A DNA stretch of 42,336 nt from Candidatus Poseidoniia archaeon (GCA_030748895.1 JASMLC010000001.1:1-42336), one strand, 5' to 3'. Positions 25,414 through 34,099 are shown, counted from the stretch's first letter. Notes: a model not told the origin generated them from the sequence alone. Program-made: numbers and translations.

Positions 25414-26113
25414 AGACACTTCCATCAGCGCGAAGCGGCTGCTCGAGTTCAGCGTCGGCCTGGGAATAGTGACGCTCGTCGCGACCTACGTTGTCGGCAC
25501 GACTGGTGGGCGCGTAGCGCCTTTCATCCCGATTATTTCCGAAATGCCCTTCGCCGGACCGGAGTCCAGCTTCTACGGTCCCGGGCTCGCCATTAGCATC
25601 TTCTCGTTCATCCTGCTGGCGCAGGTGTTCCACCGCGTTTTCGCGCCGCAGGCCCAGGCGCTTGGAGGCAACTGGGAGTCGTGGAACGATATGGCGCGGG
25701 CACTGGCGACTTTCGGGGGCGTCTGTGGGATTATCACGGTCAACTTCCACTGGAACAGCTACGCCCTGTTGCACGGTGCTGCGGCGCTGCTGTTCTTCAC
25801 TTCGTTCCTGCTCTGGAGCACCTTCGCCTGGCGGCTGCTTGAAAAGTCAGGTCGGAGCCACACCGTCAGGCGATACGCAGTCTTTGCGGGCTGGCTATTC
25901 TACCTGTTCATGCTAGTCTTCAGCGCGCTCGACAGCCAGGAACTGGTGGCGGACGGCGAGGGGTTCTTCTATCGTATGGAAAATCCACCAATGGTTGGCG
26001 ATGAGCGGTCGCTCTACCTGAACCTGATGGCGCTCTGTGAGTGGAGCATGGTCTTTTCGTTCTACACTGGCGCACTGACCTTCCGGCGTGAGCTGGAAGG
26101 CGTGCGGCTCTAG
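25406..26113 (+). CDS. Frag1/DRAM/Sfk1-like six-TM membrane protein
   Basis: 235 residues, start ATG inside the end of ppdK. About six membrane helices are visible. The first loop, PFIPIISEMPFAGPESSFYGPGL, is split here as PFIPIISE and GPESSFYG. It resembles the conserved outside loop of the Frag1/DRAM/Sfk1 family (a P-x-I-S-x and PES-x3-G pattern). CEWSMVFSFYTGALTF at the end recalls the last helix of that family, whose eukaryotic members act in autophagy, GPI-anchor maturation and plasma-membrane organisation. The archaeal role is unknown, and the family call rests on remembered motif patterns. Confidence 0.6.
   Translation: MAEDTSISAKRLLEFSVGLGIVTLVATYVVGTTGGRVAPFIPIISEMPFAGPESSFYGPGLAISIFSFILLAQVFHRVFAPQAQALGGNWESWNDMARALATFGGVCGIITVNFHWNSYALLHGAAALLFFTSFLLWSTFAWRLLEKSGRSHTVRRYAVFAGWLFYLFMLVFSALDSQELVADGEGFFYRMENPPMVGDERSLYLNLMALCEWSMVFSFYTGALTFRRELEGVRL
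26110..26113. other. Shared palindromic stop of the Frag1-like and DUF1801-like genes
   Basis: CTAG provides TAG on both strands, so the two convergent genes overlap by 4 nt. Confidence 0.9.
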
Positions 26114-26472
26114 CCGCTTCCCGCATCCAGTGCGATCGCGCGCGCGGTGAGCTCGCGGATACCGCTCTCGTCGATTTCCGCCCCCGGGAAGAGCTTGACG
26201 TGCCGCATTCCCTTTCCCGTTCCTTCGAGCAGTCCGCGTGGGTCATCCAGTCGGGCGCCAAAGAAGAAGAAGAGGTCCACGTGCTGGCTGAAGGCGCCCA
26301 GCCCACAGACGTTGCCGTTGCCGGACCAGTTGGGAGCACCCCACTTGATGCCTTCGCGCAAGCCGGGTGCTGCGGAGCGCAGCAGGTCGCACGCGCGCTC
26401 GCAGAGCGGCCGCAGCAATAGCTCAGCTTCTTTTATATATTCGTCGACGGTCGTTACTTTCTTGCAGCTCAT
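26110..26472 (-). CDS. DUF1801-like (YdhG-type) protein
   Basis: 120 residues. The start MSCKKVTTVDEYIK at 26472 is chosen because the sequence before it looks non-coding and holds no other in-frame start close by. Typical family features are visible: VDEYI near the N-terminus, RSAAPGLREGIKWGAPNWSGNGNVCGLGAFSQHVDLFFF in the middle (shown here only as a region, about 34-74) and GKGMRHVKLFP later. The fold is small alpha/beta and its function is unknown; family members are soluble. No well-placed TATA-like box lies just upstream, so its leader may reach back to the shared gap near 26555. Confidence 0.8.
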   Translation of the reverse strand: MSCKKVTTVDEYIKEAELLLRPLCERACDLLRSAAPGLREGIKWGAPNWSGNGNVCGLGAFSQHVDLFFFFGARLDDPRGLLEGTGKGMRHVKLFPGAEIDESGIRELTARAIALDAGSG

Positions 26473-26557
26473 CGCTTTGCAGGTGGCCGCGCGTGCCGGT
26501 TCTCCGGCCCCCGCGCTCGCACCCCTGACGAGCGCAGGCGGGCAGCGCGTAAAACCC

Positions 26558-26563
26558 TTATAG
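26558..26563 (+). promoter_or_regulatory. TATA-like box of the Tad-like operon
   Basis: TTATAG lies 22-27 nt before the TTG at 26585 and supports that unusual start as a leaderless one. The rest of the 112-nt gap holds nothing else I recognise. Confidence 0.5.
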
Positions 26564-26584
26564 CGTGAGTGGCTCGCCCGGCCG

Positions 26585-27151
26585 TTGGGGAACGTCGACG
26601 AAGAGCTGCTGTACGCTATCCGGGCGATGGAGGTGCTGTTGCAGTCGGGTGTCGGCATCGCAGAGGCGATGAAGCACGTTGCCGATGAAGACTACGGCGA
26701 CCTTTCGATCGAGTTCGGGCGAATTTTCAAGGCAGTTGACAGCGGTGCTGGTCTGGGCGAGGCAGTGCGGAATCAGATGCGCGCTACCTCGTCGGCAGGG
26801 CTGCGGCGCACGCTCTCGGTGCTGGCGATGTCCATTGAGCAGGACACCAACGTTATCGACCGGTTGCGCTCGATTGCTGACAAGGAATCCCGCTCGCGCC
26901 GCGTCGAGCTGCAGGCGTTCGTTGAATCCCTCAGCGCGGTCTCCGAGCAGTTCCTGATAATATCGGTGCTGGTGCCGATTATCGTCGTGATTATGGCTGT
27001 GATTGACGCGCTGGTTGGCGGCGCTGGCGGGGCGTTTGGCGGTAATATGCCGCGGATGCCACCCGCCTGCACGCCCATCCTGTTCCTGCTGGCGATGCTG
27101 GCGATTGCAGGGCTGATTGTGCGCACCCGCTCGCAGGAGCCGAAGATATGA
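26585..27151 (+). CDS. T2SF/TadC-like platform protein, first half
   Basis: 188 residues from a TTG start fixed by the promoter spacing. A cytoplasmic four-helix T2SF domain (about 5-110) has LLYAIRAMEVLLQSGVGIAEAM and GAGLGEAV. Two membrane segments follow (about 124-146 and 163-182), with a Gly/Pro-rich loop between. Such proteins form the inner-membrane platform of type IV pilus, archaellum and type II secretion machines and are driven by a GspE/TadA-type ATPase. The archaellum FlaJ protein carries two such halves in one chain. Here they are two genes, as in bacterial TadB/TadC. Confidence 0.85.
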   Translation: MGNVDEELLYAIRAMEVLLQSGVGIAEAMKHVADEDYGDLSIEFGRIFKAVDSGAGLGEAVRNQMRATSSAGLRRTLSVLAMSIEQDTNVIDRLRSIADKESRSRRVELQAFVESLSAVSEQFLIISVLVPIIVVIMAVIDALVGGAGGAFGGNMPRMPPACTPILFLLAMLAIAGLIVRTRSQEPKI

Positions 27152-27933
27152 GTCTGCACGAAATGCTGGACCCTTTCTTCGCTGGCATTGACGGGATTCC
27201 GTCAGCCATCGGGGCACTGGTCTGGACCGCGCTGGGTCTCTGGGCGGTCGGGAGCTACATCATTTATCTGCCGCTGAAGCGGCTCTTTGCCGAGCGTACC
27301 GAGCTCGAGAACGTTTGGCCCGAGGTGCTTGGGGAGCTGGCGGAGAACCTGCGCGCCGGGATGGGAGTTGAGTCGGCGCTTGACGCAGTTGCCAGCGCCC
27401 GCAGCGACCGCATGGGCGAGATGCTGCGGCAGGCGGTCACGGAGATGCATGACACTTCATTCACCGAGGCGATGCGGGACTTCGCAGAGCGCAGCCGTTC
27501 GCCGATGATTTCGCGCGTCGTGAGTATCCTCAACGTGGCGCTGGTCTCCTCGGGCAGCTTCTCGGAGACGCTCGAACTGCTCTCGGAGGAGTTCTGGGAA
27601 ATATACCTGCTGCGCAAAGAACGCATCGCCAAGACCAAGGGCACTGCAGATTTCATCCTCTGGTCGGGCGCGCTCATCTGTCCTGCGCTGCTCGGCTTCA
27701 TCGTCGCCGTCTTTGGCTCCGGGACCGTCGGTAGCTTCCAGCTTGTAATCGAACTCGGGAGCCTGAACCAGATGCTGTTGCTCTACGTAATGGTGCTCGG
27801 CGCCGCGGGAGTCCTGATGCAGTCGGTCATCCTGCAGACGATGCGCACCGCGCTGCTGCGCATCCCGCTCTACATGCTGCTTGCCAACACCACGCTTTTA
27901 GTAGCGCTGAAGCTGCCGGCAGAGTTCCTATGA
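27148..27933 (+). CDS. T2SF/TadC-like platform protein, second half
   Basis: 261 residues, ATG overlapping the previous stop. One membrane segment lies near the N-terminus (about 22-45). The cytoplasmic T2SF domain (about 55-165) has EVLGELAENLRAGMGVESAL and SGSFSETLELL. Three more membrane helices follow at about 170-195, 202-228 and 235-257. It is a paralogue of the preceding protein and should pair with it to make one platform. Coupling to the ATPase gene by an ATGA overlap supports a joint complex. Confidence 0.87.
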   Translation: MSLHEMLDPFFAGIDGIPSAIGALVWTALGLWAVGSYIIYLPLKRLFAERTELENVWPEVLGELAENLRAGMGVESALDAVASARSDRMGEMLRQAVTEMHDTSFTEAMRDFAERSRSPMISRVVSILNVALVSSGSFSETLELLSEEFWEIYLLRKERIAKTKGTADFILWSGALICPALLGFIVAVFGSGTVGSFQLVIELGSLNQMLLLYVMVLGAAGVLMQSVILQTMRTALLRIPLYMLLANTTLLVALKLPAEFL

Positions 27934-29168
27934 GCCAGGGCAAGCTAATCGCAAAATATCCCAATGCCCACGTCATTGAGCAGGCGGGGCAGGACCTGCT
28001 GGTCTATCGCGTACTGAAACTGAACCGCTCAACCAGTTACGGGCCACTGCGACCGCTGCTCGAGGATGACAACCTGGAGGAAGTGATGTTCAACAACCCC
28101 TCCCGGCCGGTGATGGTCTACCATCGCCAGCACGGCATGTGCGTCACTAACATCAGCATGAGTGAGGAAGAGGCAGTAAAGGTAATCCAGAAAATCGCCG
28201 CCTACGTCGGGCGCAAGATTGGATTGGAAAACCTGCTTCTCGACGGGCGGCTGCCCGACGGCAGCCGCGTCAACGCCACGCTACCGCCCGCGTCGCCCGG
28301 TGGGCCGACACTCACGATTCGCAAGCAGACGCAGGACCCACTTACCTTCGTCGACCTGATAGGCTTCGGCACGCTGACGCCCCGGCTGGCGGCACTGTTG
28401 TGGATGTTCGTCGACGGGATGGGCGCCGCGCCGTGCAACATTCTGGTTTCAGGCGGCACCGCCTCTGGTAAGACCTCGACACTGAATGTGCTGGGGCTCT
28501 TCATCCCGTCACAGGTGCGGCTGATTACGATTGAGGATGTCTCCGAAATCCAGCTGCTCCATGAGCACCACGTCCAGCTGGAGACGGTCAATCCGGCCAA
28601 ATCGGGTGACCCGGAACTGGACATGGACGCGCTGCTGAAGAATACGTTGCGCATGCGCCCCGACCGGCTGATTGTGGGCGAGGTGCGCGGCCCCGAGGCG
28701 CGCACGCTATTCACGGCGATGAATACTGGCCACGACGGCTGCATGGGCACGGTCCACGCCAACACCGCACAGGAGTCGGTGCAGCGGCTGGTTAACCCGC
28801 CGATGTCGGTGCCTCCCATCATGCTCAACGCGCTGCACCTGATTATCATGCAGAGCAAGCTCAACGTCGGCGGGCAACAGGTACGCCGCATCACCGAAGT
28901 TTCGGAGATGGCAGGCCTCGAGGGTGACAAGCCGCGGCTCAACACGATTTTCCGCTGGGACCAGGGCAAGGGACAACTGGTCGAGACCGGCGTCCCGAGC
29001 AAGCTGCGCGAGCGCATCGCAAAGGCAGCCGGCGTCTCGCCCGCCAAGTTCGACGAGATGGCGCGCAACCGGCAGAAAATCATCGAGACGCTGGTTGACC
29101 GCGGGATTTCCGACATCACGCAGGTCTCGCGCGTCGTGCAGAACTACTACCAGAAACTGGGCCGCTGA
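27930..29168 (+). CDS. TadA/VirB11/GspE-family secretion or pilus ATPase
   Basis: 412 residues, about the length of bacterial TadA and shorter than archaellum FlaI. The N-terminal domain is followed by the conserved LLLDGRLPDGSRVNATLPP region. Walker A is SGGTASGKTSTLN (about 173-185). The Asp box is TIEDVSEIQL, Walker B is MRPDRLIVGEVRGPEA and the His box is GCMGTVHANTAQ. The hexameric ATPase powers assembly of a filament or secretion. The gene order platform-platform-ATPase reverses the usual ATPase-first order. No pilin, prepilin peptidase or secretin is in the window. The purM gene overlaps its stop. Confidence 0.93.
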   Translation: MSQGKLIAKYPNAHVIEQAGQDLLVYRVLKLNRSTSYGPLRPLLEDDNLEEVMFNNPSRPVMVYHRQHGMCVTNISMSEEEAVKVIQKIAAYVGRKIGLENLLLDGRLPDGSRVNATLPPASPGGPTLTIRKQTQDPLTFVDLIGFGTLTPRLAALLWMFVDGMGAAPCNILVSGGTASGKTSTLNVLGLFIPSQVRLITIEDVSEIQLLHEHHVQLETVNPAKSGDPELDMDALLKNTLRMRPDRLIVGEVRGPEARTLFTAMNTGHDGCMGTVHANTAQESVQRLVNPPMSVPPIMLNALHLIIMQSKLNVGGQQVRRITEVSEMAGLEGDKPRLNTIFRWDQGKGQLVETGVPSKLRERIAKAAGVSPAKFDEMARNRQKIIETLVDRGISDITQVSRVVQNYYQKLGR

Positions 29169-30142
29169 TGGCGCGCACGTACGCTGAGGCGGGGGTCGAT
29201 ATCGACGCTAGTGACCGCGCTACCGCCGCGCTGGTGGCGCAACTCGGCAGCGCGACGCGCGAGGGCGACGGCGCCCCCGTCAAGCTGGAGAACGGCTTTG
29301 CAGGGCTGGTGCAGCTCGGCAACGGGGCGCTGGCAGTCTGCACCGACGGGGTCGGCACCAAGCTGATGCTGGCGCGCGAGCTGGGCAGCCTCGACACGGT
29401 CGGCATCGACTGTGTAGCGATGAACGTTAACGACCTTATCTGCGTCGGCGCCGAACCGCTCTCGTTCGTTGACTACGTCGCGCTCGAGGAGCCTGACGCG
29501 GAGCTGATGGCGCAGCTCGGCGCCGGCCTCGCCGAGGGGTGCCGGCAGGCCAACTGCACGCTCTCGGGCGGTGAGACCGCGGTGGTGCCGGAACTGGTGC
29601 GCGGTTTCGACCTGGCGGGAACGGCAGTCGGCTGGGTTTCGCACGAGACGATTATCGACGGCTCGCGCGTTGCCGTCGGCGACGCGCTCATCGGCCTCGC
29701 CTCTTCCGGGCCGCACTCGAACGGCTACACGCTCATCCGGCGGCTGTTCGATGGCGACCCCGAAATCGGTGCGCAGTTGGTGGCGCCGACGCGCATCTAC
29801 GTCCGTTCGGTGCTGGCGCTGCTGGCGGCGGTGGAAGTGCACGCGCTGGCGCACATTACCGGCGGGGGGCTCGACAACTTGTCACGCATGAATCCCGGCT
29901 TTCACTATGTCGTCGACAACCCGCTGCCGGTCCCCCCAGCTTTCGACTGGCTCCAGCGCAAGGGCGACATCGCTTCGGCAGAGATGTATCGCACTTTCAA
30001 CATGGGGCTGGGGATGGTCGTCGCCGTCGCCACCGAGGACGTCGACCGGGCGCTGGAACTGCTCGCCCGCGAAGGCGAAACGGCGCAGCTGATCGGCCAT
30101 GTCGCCGCCGGCGAGGGCGTCGCGCACGCCGCGCTTGACTAG
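29168..30142 (+). CDS. purM: Phosphoribosylformylglycinamidine cyclo-ligase (AIR synthetase)
   Basis: 324 residues, ATG overlapping the ATPase stop (TGATG). It converts FGAM to AIR with ATP in purine synthesis. It starts ARTYAEAGVDIDASDRA, has TDGVGTKLMLARE and CVAMNVNDLICVGAEPL for the ATP site, then SGGETAVVPEL and SSGPHSNGYTLIRRL. The C-terminal part has HITGGGLDNLSRM and FNMGLGMVVAV. All are classic PurM motifs. Its place at the end of a secretion operon is probably positional. It shares a CTAG stop with aconitase. Confidence 0.96.
   Translation: MARTYAEAGVDIDASDRATAALVAQLGSATREGDGAPVKLENGFAGLVQLGNGALAVCTDGVGTKLMLARELGSLDTVGIDCVAMNVNDLICVGAEPLSFVDYVALEEPDAELMAQLGAGLAEGCRQANCTLSGGETAVVPELVRGFDLAGTAVGWVSHETIIDGSRVAVGDALIGLASSGPHSNGYTLIRRLFDGDPEIGAQLVAPTRIYVRSVLALLAAVEVHALAHITGGGLDNLSRMNPGFHYVVDNPLPVPPAFDWLQRKGDIASAEMYRTFNMGLGMVVAVATEDVDRALELLAREGETAQLIGHVAAGEGVAHAALD
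30139..30142. other. Shared palindromic stop of purM and the aconitase gene
   Basis: CTAG gives TAG on both strands, so the convergent genes overlap by 4 nt. Confidence 0.9.
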
Positions 30143-32388
30143 GACTGCCGCAGGTAGTTCAGCGCCGAGCCGGCACGGAACCACTCCACTTGTTGCTCGC
30201 TGAGGCTGTGGCGGCAGACGAATTCATCGCGCGTGCCGTCAGCGTGCGCGACGGCGACCGTGAGCCGGCTGTCGGGAGCCAGTTCATTGAGGCCGGAGAT
30301 GCTAAGCCGGTCGTCGGCCCGCACCAGCTCCCAGTCGGCCGGCTGCTCGACGGTGAGCGCCAGTACCCCCTGTTTCTTCAGGTTGGCTTCCGCGATGCGC
30401 GCGAAGCTGCGTGCGATAATCGCGCGGCAGCCGAGGAAACGGGGCGACATCGCGGCGTGCTCGCGCGACGAGCCTTCGCCGTAGTTGGTATCGGCAACGA
30501 CGACCCACCCCTGCTTCGCAGTATGGTAGGCGCGCGCCACCTCGGGCAGCGGTGCCTGCTCGCCCGTCAGGCTGCTGACGGCCATGCCCCGCTCGTCGGT
30601 GAAGGTGTTGCTGGCGCCGATGTAGGTGTTGCCCGAGATATGGTCGAGGTGGCCGCGGTAGCGCAGCCACGGTCCTGCCGGCGAGATGTGGTCGGTGGTG
30701 CACTTGCCCTCAACCTTCGCCAGCACCAGCAATCCCTCAAGATCGCCTGCGGCCGGCGGCGCAAATGGCTCGAGCAGCTGTAACCGCTCGCTGGCGGGGT
30801 CCACCTCGAGCTCGACAGCGGAGCCGTCGGGAGGCGGTGCGACAAAGCCCCGGAGGCTGGTCTTGAAACCGCCCGCGGGCAGGTCGCTACCGGTCGGCGG
30901 CGCCAGCCGGACTTGCTTGCCGTCGCTACCCGCAAGCTCGTTGCGTAGCGGGTCGAAGTCAAGCCGACCGGCGAGAGCCATGGCGGTCACGACCTCGGGA
31001 CTGGTGAGGAACGAGAGCGTGGCATGGTTACCGTCGTTGCGACCGCTGAAATTGCGGTTGTAGGATGAGACTATCGAGTTCACCTCCCCGTCGGAGATAT
31101 CGTCGCGCCGCCACTGCCCGATGCAGGGGCCGCAGGCGTTCGCCAGCACGGTGCCGCCAATCGCCTCCAGCGCCGCCATCTGCCCGTCGCGCCGGATGGT
31201 GCGGTCAATCGTCTCCGAGCCGGGAGTGATGTAGAACGGCACCTTCGCGCGCAGCCCCAGAGCGGTCGCCTGGCGGGCGACCGCGGCGGCGCGCTCCATA
31301 TCCTCGTAGGAGCTGTTGGTACATGAACCGATTAGTGCCGCATTAAGCTCGAGAGGCCATCCCGCCTGGCGGGCTTCCGCGCCCAGCCCGGAGACGGCAC
31401 GCGCCAAATCCGGGGAGTGGGGGCCGACGATGAGTGGCTCGAGCGTCGAGAGGTCGATTTCGATTACCCGGTCGAAGATCTTTTCGGCCGTCGCCTCGAT
31501 TTCGGGGTCGGCGCGCAGCTCCGCACCGTGCTCGCGGGCGAGCTGCGCTAGTTCCCCGCGGCCGGTCGCCGCGAGATATTCCGCCATGCGTTCGTCGAAC
31601 GGGAAGAGTGAAGTGGTCGCGCCGACTTCGGCACCCATGTTGCAGATAGTCCCCTTGCCGGTGCAGGAGATGCTCTCGCAGCCGGGTCCGAAGTACTCGA
31701 CGATGTGACCAGTGCCGCCTTTGACCGTCAGGGTTTCGCACACTTTCAGGATAACGTCCTTGGGCGAAGCCCAGCCGCTGAGTGCTCCGGTCAGGTGGAC
31801 GCCGATGAGTTGCGGCCAGCGGATGTTGAAGGGCAGTCCCGCCATCACTTCCATGGCGTCGGCACCGCCGACGCCTATGGCGACCATCCCCAAGCCGCCT
31901 GCGTTAGGTGTGTGAGAGTCGGTGCCAATCATGAAACCGCCGGGGAAAGCGTAGTTCTCTAGGACTATCTGATGAATAATGCCGGCACCGGGCTTCCAGA
32001 AACCTATACCGTATTTCGCGGAGGCGGACTTCAGGAACGCGTAAACTTCTGCGTTCACATCGTTGGCCGCAGCAAGGTCGCTATCGCAACCGCTGCGCGC
32101 CTGGATAAGATGGTCGCAATGCACCGTCGACGGCACCGCCACCCGTTCGCGCCCCGCGAGGGCGAATTGCAGCAGCGCCATCTGCGCCGTGGCGTCTTGC
32201 ATAGCGACGCGGTCGGGCCGCAAGTTGACGTAGCTCCCACCACGCTGCGGTAGCTCCTGCCCCGGGGCAAGATGCGCAAAGAGGGTTTTCTCGGCTAGCA
32301 CCAGCGGCCGTCCCAGCTGCTTGCGCGCGGCAGAATGGCAAGCCGCCAGCGAGTCGTAGAATTGCTGCACGGCACCGGGGTCAGACAT
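30139..32388 (-). CDS. acn: Aconitate hydratase (mitochondrial-type)
   Basis: 749 residues. The enzyme isomerises citrate and isocitrate with a [4Fe-4S] cluster in the TCA cycle. Cluster ligands are the Cys in LIGSCTNSSYEDM and the two in NACGPCIGQW. Substrate and active-site segments include IGTDSHTPNAGGLGMVAIGVGGADA (given here as a region, about 155-180), DHISPAG, YGEGSSREHAA and the conserved RSFARI. The overall layout fits the mitochondrial-type subfamily rather than AcnB. It follows a small membrane protein gene by 24 nt and is probably read from the ferredoxin operon, with a possible TATA-like ATACATAG inside that gene. Confidence 0.94.
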   Translation of the reverse strand: MSDPGAVQQFYDSLAACHSAARKQLGRPLVLAEKTLFAHLAPGQELPQRGGSYVNLRPDRVAMQDATAQMALLQFALAGRERVAVPSTVHCDHLIQARSGCDSDLAAANDVNAEVYAFLKSASAKYGIGFWKPGAGIIHQIVLENYAFPGGFMIGTDSHTPNAGGLGMVAIGVGGADAMEVMAGLPFNIRWPQLIGVHLTGALSGWASPKDVILKVCETLTVKGGTGHIVEYFGPGCESISCTGKGTICNMGAEVGATTSLFPFDERMAEYLAATGRGELAQLAREHGAELRADPEIEATAEKIFDRVIEIDLSTLEPLIVGPHSPDLARAVSGLGAEARQAGWPLELNAALIGSCTNSSYEDMERAAAVARQATALGLRAKVPFYITPGSETIDRTIRRDGQMAALEAIGGTVLANACGPCIGQWRRDDISDGEVNSIVSSYNRNFSGRNDGNHATLSFLTSPEVVTAMALAGRLDFDPLRNELAGSDGKQVRLAPPTGSDLPAGGFKTSLRGFVAPPPDGSAVELEVDPASERLQLLEPFAPPAAGDLEGLLVLAKVEGKCTTDHISPAGPWLRYRGHLDHISGNTYIGASNTFTDERGMAVSSLTGEQAPLPEVARAYHTAKQGWVVVADTNYGEGSSREHAAMSPRFLGCRAIIARSFARIAEANLKKQGVLALTVEQPADWELVRADDRLSISGLNELAPDSRLTVAVAHADGTRDEFVCRHSLSEQQVEWFRAGSALNYLRQS

Positions 32389-32412
32389 GGATGGCGCCCC
32401 CCCGGTCGGCGA

Positions 32413-32610
32413 CTATGTATGGTTTTCGCTTCGCGTGCCGAGCACCCAGAAGATGATTGCCAGCATCCAGAAGACGAACGCGCAGGGGGTCGAGAGCGAA
32501 CGGCCTGAGGCTGGCACGATGTATTCGCCACTCCCGGTTGCCAGCACTACTCCCGCCAGCAGGCACGCCAGCGAAGTGGCGCGTATCGCCAAATCCTCGG
32601 CCCGGCTCAC
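32413..32610 (-). CDS. Small two-TM membrane protein
   Basis: 65 residues from a GTG that overlaps the stop of the upstream flavoprotein gene (GTGA). Two hydrophobic stretches (about 9-28 and 44-60) surround a short Gly/Ser loop, and the C-terminus is short and polar (GTRSENHT). Codon use is GC3-rich, as in the neighbours, which supports a real gene. The function is unknown. Its coupling to the flavoprotein suggests a membrane helper or anchor (inference). Confidence 0.65.
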   Translation of the reverse strand: MSRAEDLAIRATSLACLLAGVVLATGSGEYIVPASGRSLSTPCAFVFWMLAIIFWVLGTRSENHT

Positions 32611-33689
32611 CAGCGGTCCCAGATGCCTTTCTTGACCATCTCGAGGACGTAGAACGAATTGTAGACCAGCGACTTGCGCCAGCCCTGCAGGTTCATCTTC
32701 TCCCAGTCGACGGTATCGCCATCTTTCACCTTGCGCATCGCCATTTCGAAGGCGCGGTTACCGAGCAGCGCGAAGATACCGCGCCGCGCGATGTCCGCCT
32801 TCTTGCGGTTCCGGAACTGCGCCTTCCACATCTGGTCGTAGTTTCCGCCGTTGCTGAGCGCACGCTGCGCCAGCACGCCCGACTCGATGGCGTAGTTCAT
32901 TCCGAAGCCGCGCCACGGGTCCTGGAAGCCAGCCGCCTCGCCCGTGTAGTAGGCGCCGTCGCGCACTGCCGAGCGCGGGAACTCGGCGCCACCCTGACCG
33001 CCGACGGTGCCGGTCGGCTTCGCGCCGTCGATGATGTCGCGCAGCACCTTGCGCTCCTCCACCGCTTTATATAGCAGTCGTCGGACTTTTCTGGTGTGCG
33101 AACGCGAGCAGCAGTTCATCACTTTGATGGTATCGTCGTCCATTGGGATGATGTAGAGATACCAGCCGCGGGGTGAGTATTTTTCGTCGTGCATGTAGAG
33201 GAACTGGTCGCGCGGGAAATCCGAATTTTCGTAGTAGGCGCCGAAGGCGGCCATATCGGTGCGGTAGGAACCGGTGGCGACGATGTCGCCCGCCTGCGGC
33301 TTCGGCCGCGACTTGTAGTGGAACTTGACGCCTTCCTGTTCCGCCTCCACCGCCAGTCCGCGCTCGAGCGAGCCTTCCCCGCCGCGCAGGATGAGCGGCA
33401 GTGGCTGCTTCATGGTAATCGTGAGGTCGCGTGTCGGTGTGCAGCAGACGAACTTCTGCGCGTCGCGGTAAGTGAATTTCGGTTCTAGCCCCCAGCGCTT
33501 CAGGTAGGCGGGCGCGGTCGAATCGGCCCACGGCATGTCGGGCCGCTCCTTCAGCAGCACCTGGTAGTTGGCGTGGAACTGCTCACCCACTTCGCGGCGC
33601 GCCTCGTGTACTTCGACCCGCTCGCCCTCTTTCGCGAAGTTGACGGCTGCCGCCAGCCCCGAAAGGCCGCCGCCGATTATGCGCCTCAT
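32607..33689 (-). CDS. Geranylgeranyl-reductase-family flavoprotein
   Basis: 360 residues, ATG overlapping the ferredoxin stop. The FAD dinucleotide fold opens IIGGGLSGLAAAVNFAKEG with an acidic strand end (VEVHEARREVG). The second FAD motif is YYTGEAAGFQDPWRGFGMNYAIESG (region about 243-267), the hallmark of the GGR/bacteriochlorophyll-reductase family. The middle contains YLYIIPMDDDTIKVMN. It probably reduces isoprenoid double bonds or acts as a related flavin reductase, taking electrons from the ferredoxin encoded just upstream. It is only distantly similar to the GGR encoded at 34181, so substrate differences are likely. Confidence 0.85.
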   Translation of the reverse strand: MRRIIGGGLSGLAAAVNFAKEGERVEVHEARREVGEQFHANYQVLLKERPDMPWADSTAPAYLKRWGLEPKFTYRDAQKFVCCTPTRDLTITMKQPLPLILRGGEGSLERGLAVEAEQEGVKFHYKSRPKPQAGDIVATGSYRTDMAAFGAYYENSDFPRDQFLYMHDEKYSPRGWYLYIIPMDDDTIKVMNCCSRSHTRKVRRLLYKAVEERKVLRDIIDGAKPTGTVGGQGGAEFPRSAVRDGAYYTGEAAGFQDPWRGFGMNYAIESGVLAQRALSNGGNYDQMWKAQFRNRKKADIARRGIFALLGNRAFEMAMRKVKDGDTVDWEKMNLQGWRKSLVYNSFYVLEMVKKGIWDRW

Positions 33690-34099
33690 GCGGGAGTCCG
33701 GGTGGTGTTGCGCTGCGGCTCGGCCGGGTAGGTCAGCGCGCCGACGGGGCAGACGCGGATGCAGAGCAGGCAGTCGGTACAGTTCTCGTCAATCCAGATA
33801 TCACGGTCATTAAACTCGAGGAACATGGCGTTGGTGGGGCAGACGCCGACGCAGGCGCCGCAGAAGATGCAGGTGTCGCGCGCCAGGTCCGGCTTCACCG
33901 GCAGGCGCTGGCCGTGCGGGTCCCACTGCTGGCCGGGCGGCAGCGGCCTGCCGTGCGCCCAGCGGCGGCGGGTGGCGCGCTGGCCGTCGGGGTGGAAGGT
34001 GGTTTCCCAGCCGTGGCGCTGGCCGTCAACGTAGCTGGTTTCATGCTTTGGGGTGCCGTCAGGCCAGCTCTCGGTTTCGCTGCTCTTGTCCGGGGCCAC
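33686..34099 (-). CDS. MORN-like repeat/ferredoxin (2x[4Fe-4S]) fusion
   Basis: 137 residues from a GTG at 34099. Residues 10-65 contain about three MORN_2-like units (WPDGTPKHETSYVDGQRHG, then FHPDGQRATRRRWAHGRP, then WDPHGQRL). Residues 72-125 are a bacterial-type ferredoxin with two complete cluster motifs, CIFCGACVGVCP and CTDCLLCIRVCP, each C-x2-C-x2-C-x3-CP. It is probably the electron donor for the GGR-family proteins on either side; in methanogens a ferredoxin gene next to GGR serves this role. The MORN-like head is unusual and may dock to lipid or to the partner. It is first in the operon. Confidence 0.87.
   Translation of the reverse strand: MAPDKSSETESWPDGTPKHETSYVDGQRHGWETTFHPDGQRATRRRWAHGRPLPPGQQWDPHGQRLPVKPDLARDTCIFCGACVGVCPTNAMFLEFNDRDIWIDENCTDCLLCIRVCPVGALTYPAEPQRNTTRTPA

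Noticed and set aside
26473-26584. Possible tRNA or small RNA in the 112-nt divergent gap
   Set aside because: No acceptor stem, T-loop consensus or other recognisable RNA fold was found; the gap is explained by promoters.
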